Shown here in pieces: positions 62,716 to 64,000 of a stretch of 64,000 nucleotides of DNA; positions within the stretch are counted from its first letter, which is position 1; every line of letters begins with the position of its first letter. Source of the stretch: Mesorhizobium sp. WSM4313 (GTDB lineage Bacteria; Pseudomonadota; Alphaproteobacteria; Rhizobiales; Rhizobiaceae); NCBI RefSeq assembly GCF_002294725.1, contig NZ_NSFT01000004.1, positions 62,001-126,000 of the forward strand. The letters run 5' to 3'. The notes beneath the pieces were generated by a model. That model was not told the origin of the DNA and did no database searches. It saw only the letters and a program-made list of their open reading frames with translations. Position numbers and translations under genes: made by a program.

Positions 62716-64000
62716 ATGACCTTCGGCGCCACCATCACCCCCGAAGGCATCCGCTTCGCCGCCTGGTCCTCATCCGCGAGACGCCTGTGGGTCTCGCTTT
62801 TCGACGACAGCGGTGCGCGCGAGATCGACCGGCTGGAGCTCAACCCGGAAGGCGACGGCGTGCACGCGCTCCTTGTCTCCGGCCTTGGCGACGGCGCGCG
62901 TTACGGCTTCCGCGCCGACGGCGACTATGCTCCGGAGCGCGGCCTGTGGTTCGATCCGAACAAGCTTCTCGCCGACCCCTATGCCGTCGAGGTCGATCGT
63001 CCATACCAATATCATTGGCGGCTTGCCGCCAAACGCAACGAAGGCGCCGACACCGCTCCGCTGATGCCGAAGGCGATCGCGCGTTCGCTGCCCAAACCGG
63101 TGCCGCCCCAGCCGCCGCTGTTCCGGCCTGGCGGGCTGATCTACGAGCTCAATGTCCGCTCCTTCACCAAGCTGCATCTGGACGTGCCGGAAACCCAGCG
63201 CGGCACCATCGCGGCGCTCGCCCATCCGGCCATCGTCGAGCACCTGAAGCGTCTCGGTGTGTCGGCCGTCGAATTGATGCCGGTCACCGCGTCGATCGAC
63301 GAGCGGCATCTGCCGCCATTGGGGCTGAGCAACGCCTGGGGCTACAATCCCGTCACTTTCATGGTGCCCGATCCGCGCCTCGCGCCCGGCGGTCTCAAGG
63401 AACTGCGCGACACCGTCGCCGCTCTGCGCCAGGCCGGCATCGGCACCATCCTCGATCTCGTCTTCAACCACACCGGCGAAAGCGACCGGCTCGGGCCGAC
63501 TTTGTCGCTGCGCGGACTGGATGCGATAGGCTACTACCGGCACCAGGCGGACGGCAGGCTGGTCAACGACACCGGCACCGGCAACACCGTCGCCTGCGAC
63601 CATCCGGTTGTGCGCGAGATGGTGCTCGACACGCTGCGCCACTTCGTCCGCTTCGCCGGTGTCGACGGCTTCCGCTTCGATCTGGCGCCGGTGCTCGGCC
63701 GCGTCGACGGCGCCTTCGATCCGGAAGCGCCGCTGCTTCGGGCCATTGCCGGCGATCCCGTGCTCTGCGACCGCGTGCTGATCGCCGAGCCTTGGGATAT
63801 CGGTCCGAGCGGCTACCAGCTCGGAAATTTCCGGCCGCCATATCTGGAATGGAACGATCGTTATCGCGATGATGTCAGGCGCTTCTGGCGCGGCGATGCC
63901 GACGCGGTAGGCGTCTTGGCCACAAGGCTTGCAGGTTCCTCCGATGTCTTCGGCAGGGAAGGCCAACCGGCGAGCCGTGCGGTCAATTTCATCGCTGCAC
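62716..64000 (+). CDS. glgX: Glycogen debranching enzyme GlgX (3' end beyond window)
   Basis: 428 codons are visible and the frame is still open. The N-terminal CBM48-like domain reads GIRFAAWSSSARRLWVSLFD and GARYGFRADGDYAPERGLWFDPNKLLADPYA. The GH13 domain shows YELNVRSFTKLH near 145, LDLVFNHTGESDR near 252, the nucleophile Asp in GVDGFRFDLAPVLGR near 316, and LIAEPWDIGPSGYQLG near 355 with the acid Glu. It hydrolyses alpha-1,6 branch points in glycogen. GGGGAGG from the end of the repeat lies seven bases before the ATG. Confidence 0.95.
   Translation, partial: MTFGATITPEGIRFAAWSSSARRLWVSLFDDSGAREIDRLELNPEGDGVHALLVSGLGDGARYGFRADGDYAPERGLWFDPNKLLADPYAVEVDRPYQYHWRLAAKRNEGADTAPLMPKAIARSLPKPVPPQPPLFRPGGLIYELNVRSFTKLHLDVPETQRGTIAALAHPAIVEHLKRLGVSAVELMPVTASIDERHLPPLGLSNAWGYNPVTFMVPDPRLAPGGLKELRDTVAALRQAGIGTILDLVFNHTGESDRLGPTLSLRGLDAIGYYRHQADGRLVNDTGTGNTVACDHPVVREMVLDTLRHFVRFAGVDGFRFDLAPVLGRVDGAFDPEAPLLRAIAGDPVLCDRVLIAEPWDIGPSGYQLGNFRPPYLEWNDRYRDDVRRFWRGDADAVGVLATRLAGSSDVFGREGQPASRAVNFIAA

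Overview
The window looks like chromosome of a GC-rich alphaproteobacterium of the Rhizobiales, most likely Mesorhizobium or a close relative. Reasons: the glgP-glgB-glgC-glgA-pgm-glgX order, a divergent frc-type fructose transporter locus with a ROK regulator, a fused CysNC next to CysD, and several dispersed intergenic repeat families of a kind I associate with Mesorhizobium. The taxonomic call is inference; no 16S rRNA or other marker is present.

Layout. 1-6.5 kb: the 5' part of a HAD phosphatase/P-loop ATPase fusion, a DUF1772 membrane protein, tRNA-Gln(TTG), a GDP-D-rhamnose set (rmd-like reductase, gmd, phosphomannomutase) and a VOC protein. 6.6-18.4 kb: pyruvate phosphate dikinase, two tandem GT9 heptosyltransferase paralogues that share an upstream palindrome, a NodB-type deacetylase, small proteins of unknown function, an acyl-CoA synthetase, an MBL-fold hydrolase and BioY, which ends at a textbook terminator. 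18.5-41.7 kb: a surface-polysaccharide (probably O-antigen) locus. It runs from rmlACBD, through a more AT-rich accessory block (GT4, epimerase, GT61, sulfotransferase-like protein, methyltransferase, Wzt/Wzm ABC exporter, RgpF/WsaF-like glycosyltransferase), to a coupled fdtB / GT2 / fused fdtC-fdtA / gtrA operon, and ends with a CapD/WbpM-type dehydratase, a GT2, an initiating sugar transferase, a 4-keto reductase candidate and an O-antigen ligase. 42-46.9 kb: sulfate activation (cysD, cysNC, cysQ) and a DegT-family aminotransferase. 47.1-53 kb: frc-type sugar uptake, with the kinase, a mutarotase-like protein and frcR on one strand and frcB-frcC-frcA on the other. 53.1-64 kb: the glycogen operon, with glgX cut by the window edge.

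How the parts work together. RmlB makes dTDP-4-keto-6-deoxyglucose, which can feed both dTDP-L-rhamnose (RmlC, RmlD) and a dTDP-3-acetamido-3,6-dideoxyhexose (ketoisomerase, aminotransferase, acetyltransferase). ManB, Gmd and Rmd would add GDP-D-rhamnose. The CapD-type dehydratase, the reductase and the small initiating transferase resemble the rhizobial WreV/WreQ/WreU logic for starting an O-chain on QuiNAc. Wzm/Wzt would export the chain and the ligase would join it to lipid A-core. APS/PAPS genes in the same window as a sulfotransferase-like protein raise the possibility of a sulfated glycan.

No CRISPR array, complete insertion sequence, integrase or phage gene was seen. The most unusual items are the HAD-ATPase fusion, the shared palindrome of the GT9 pair, the operator with two outward-facing -35 boxes at frcR/frcB, a decaying repeat that seems to come from the 3' end of glgC, and intergenic repeats that contribute gene ends or a ribosome binding site.
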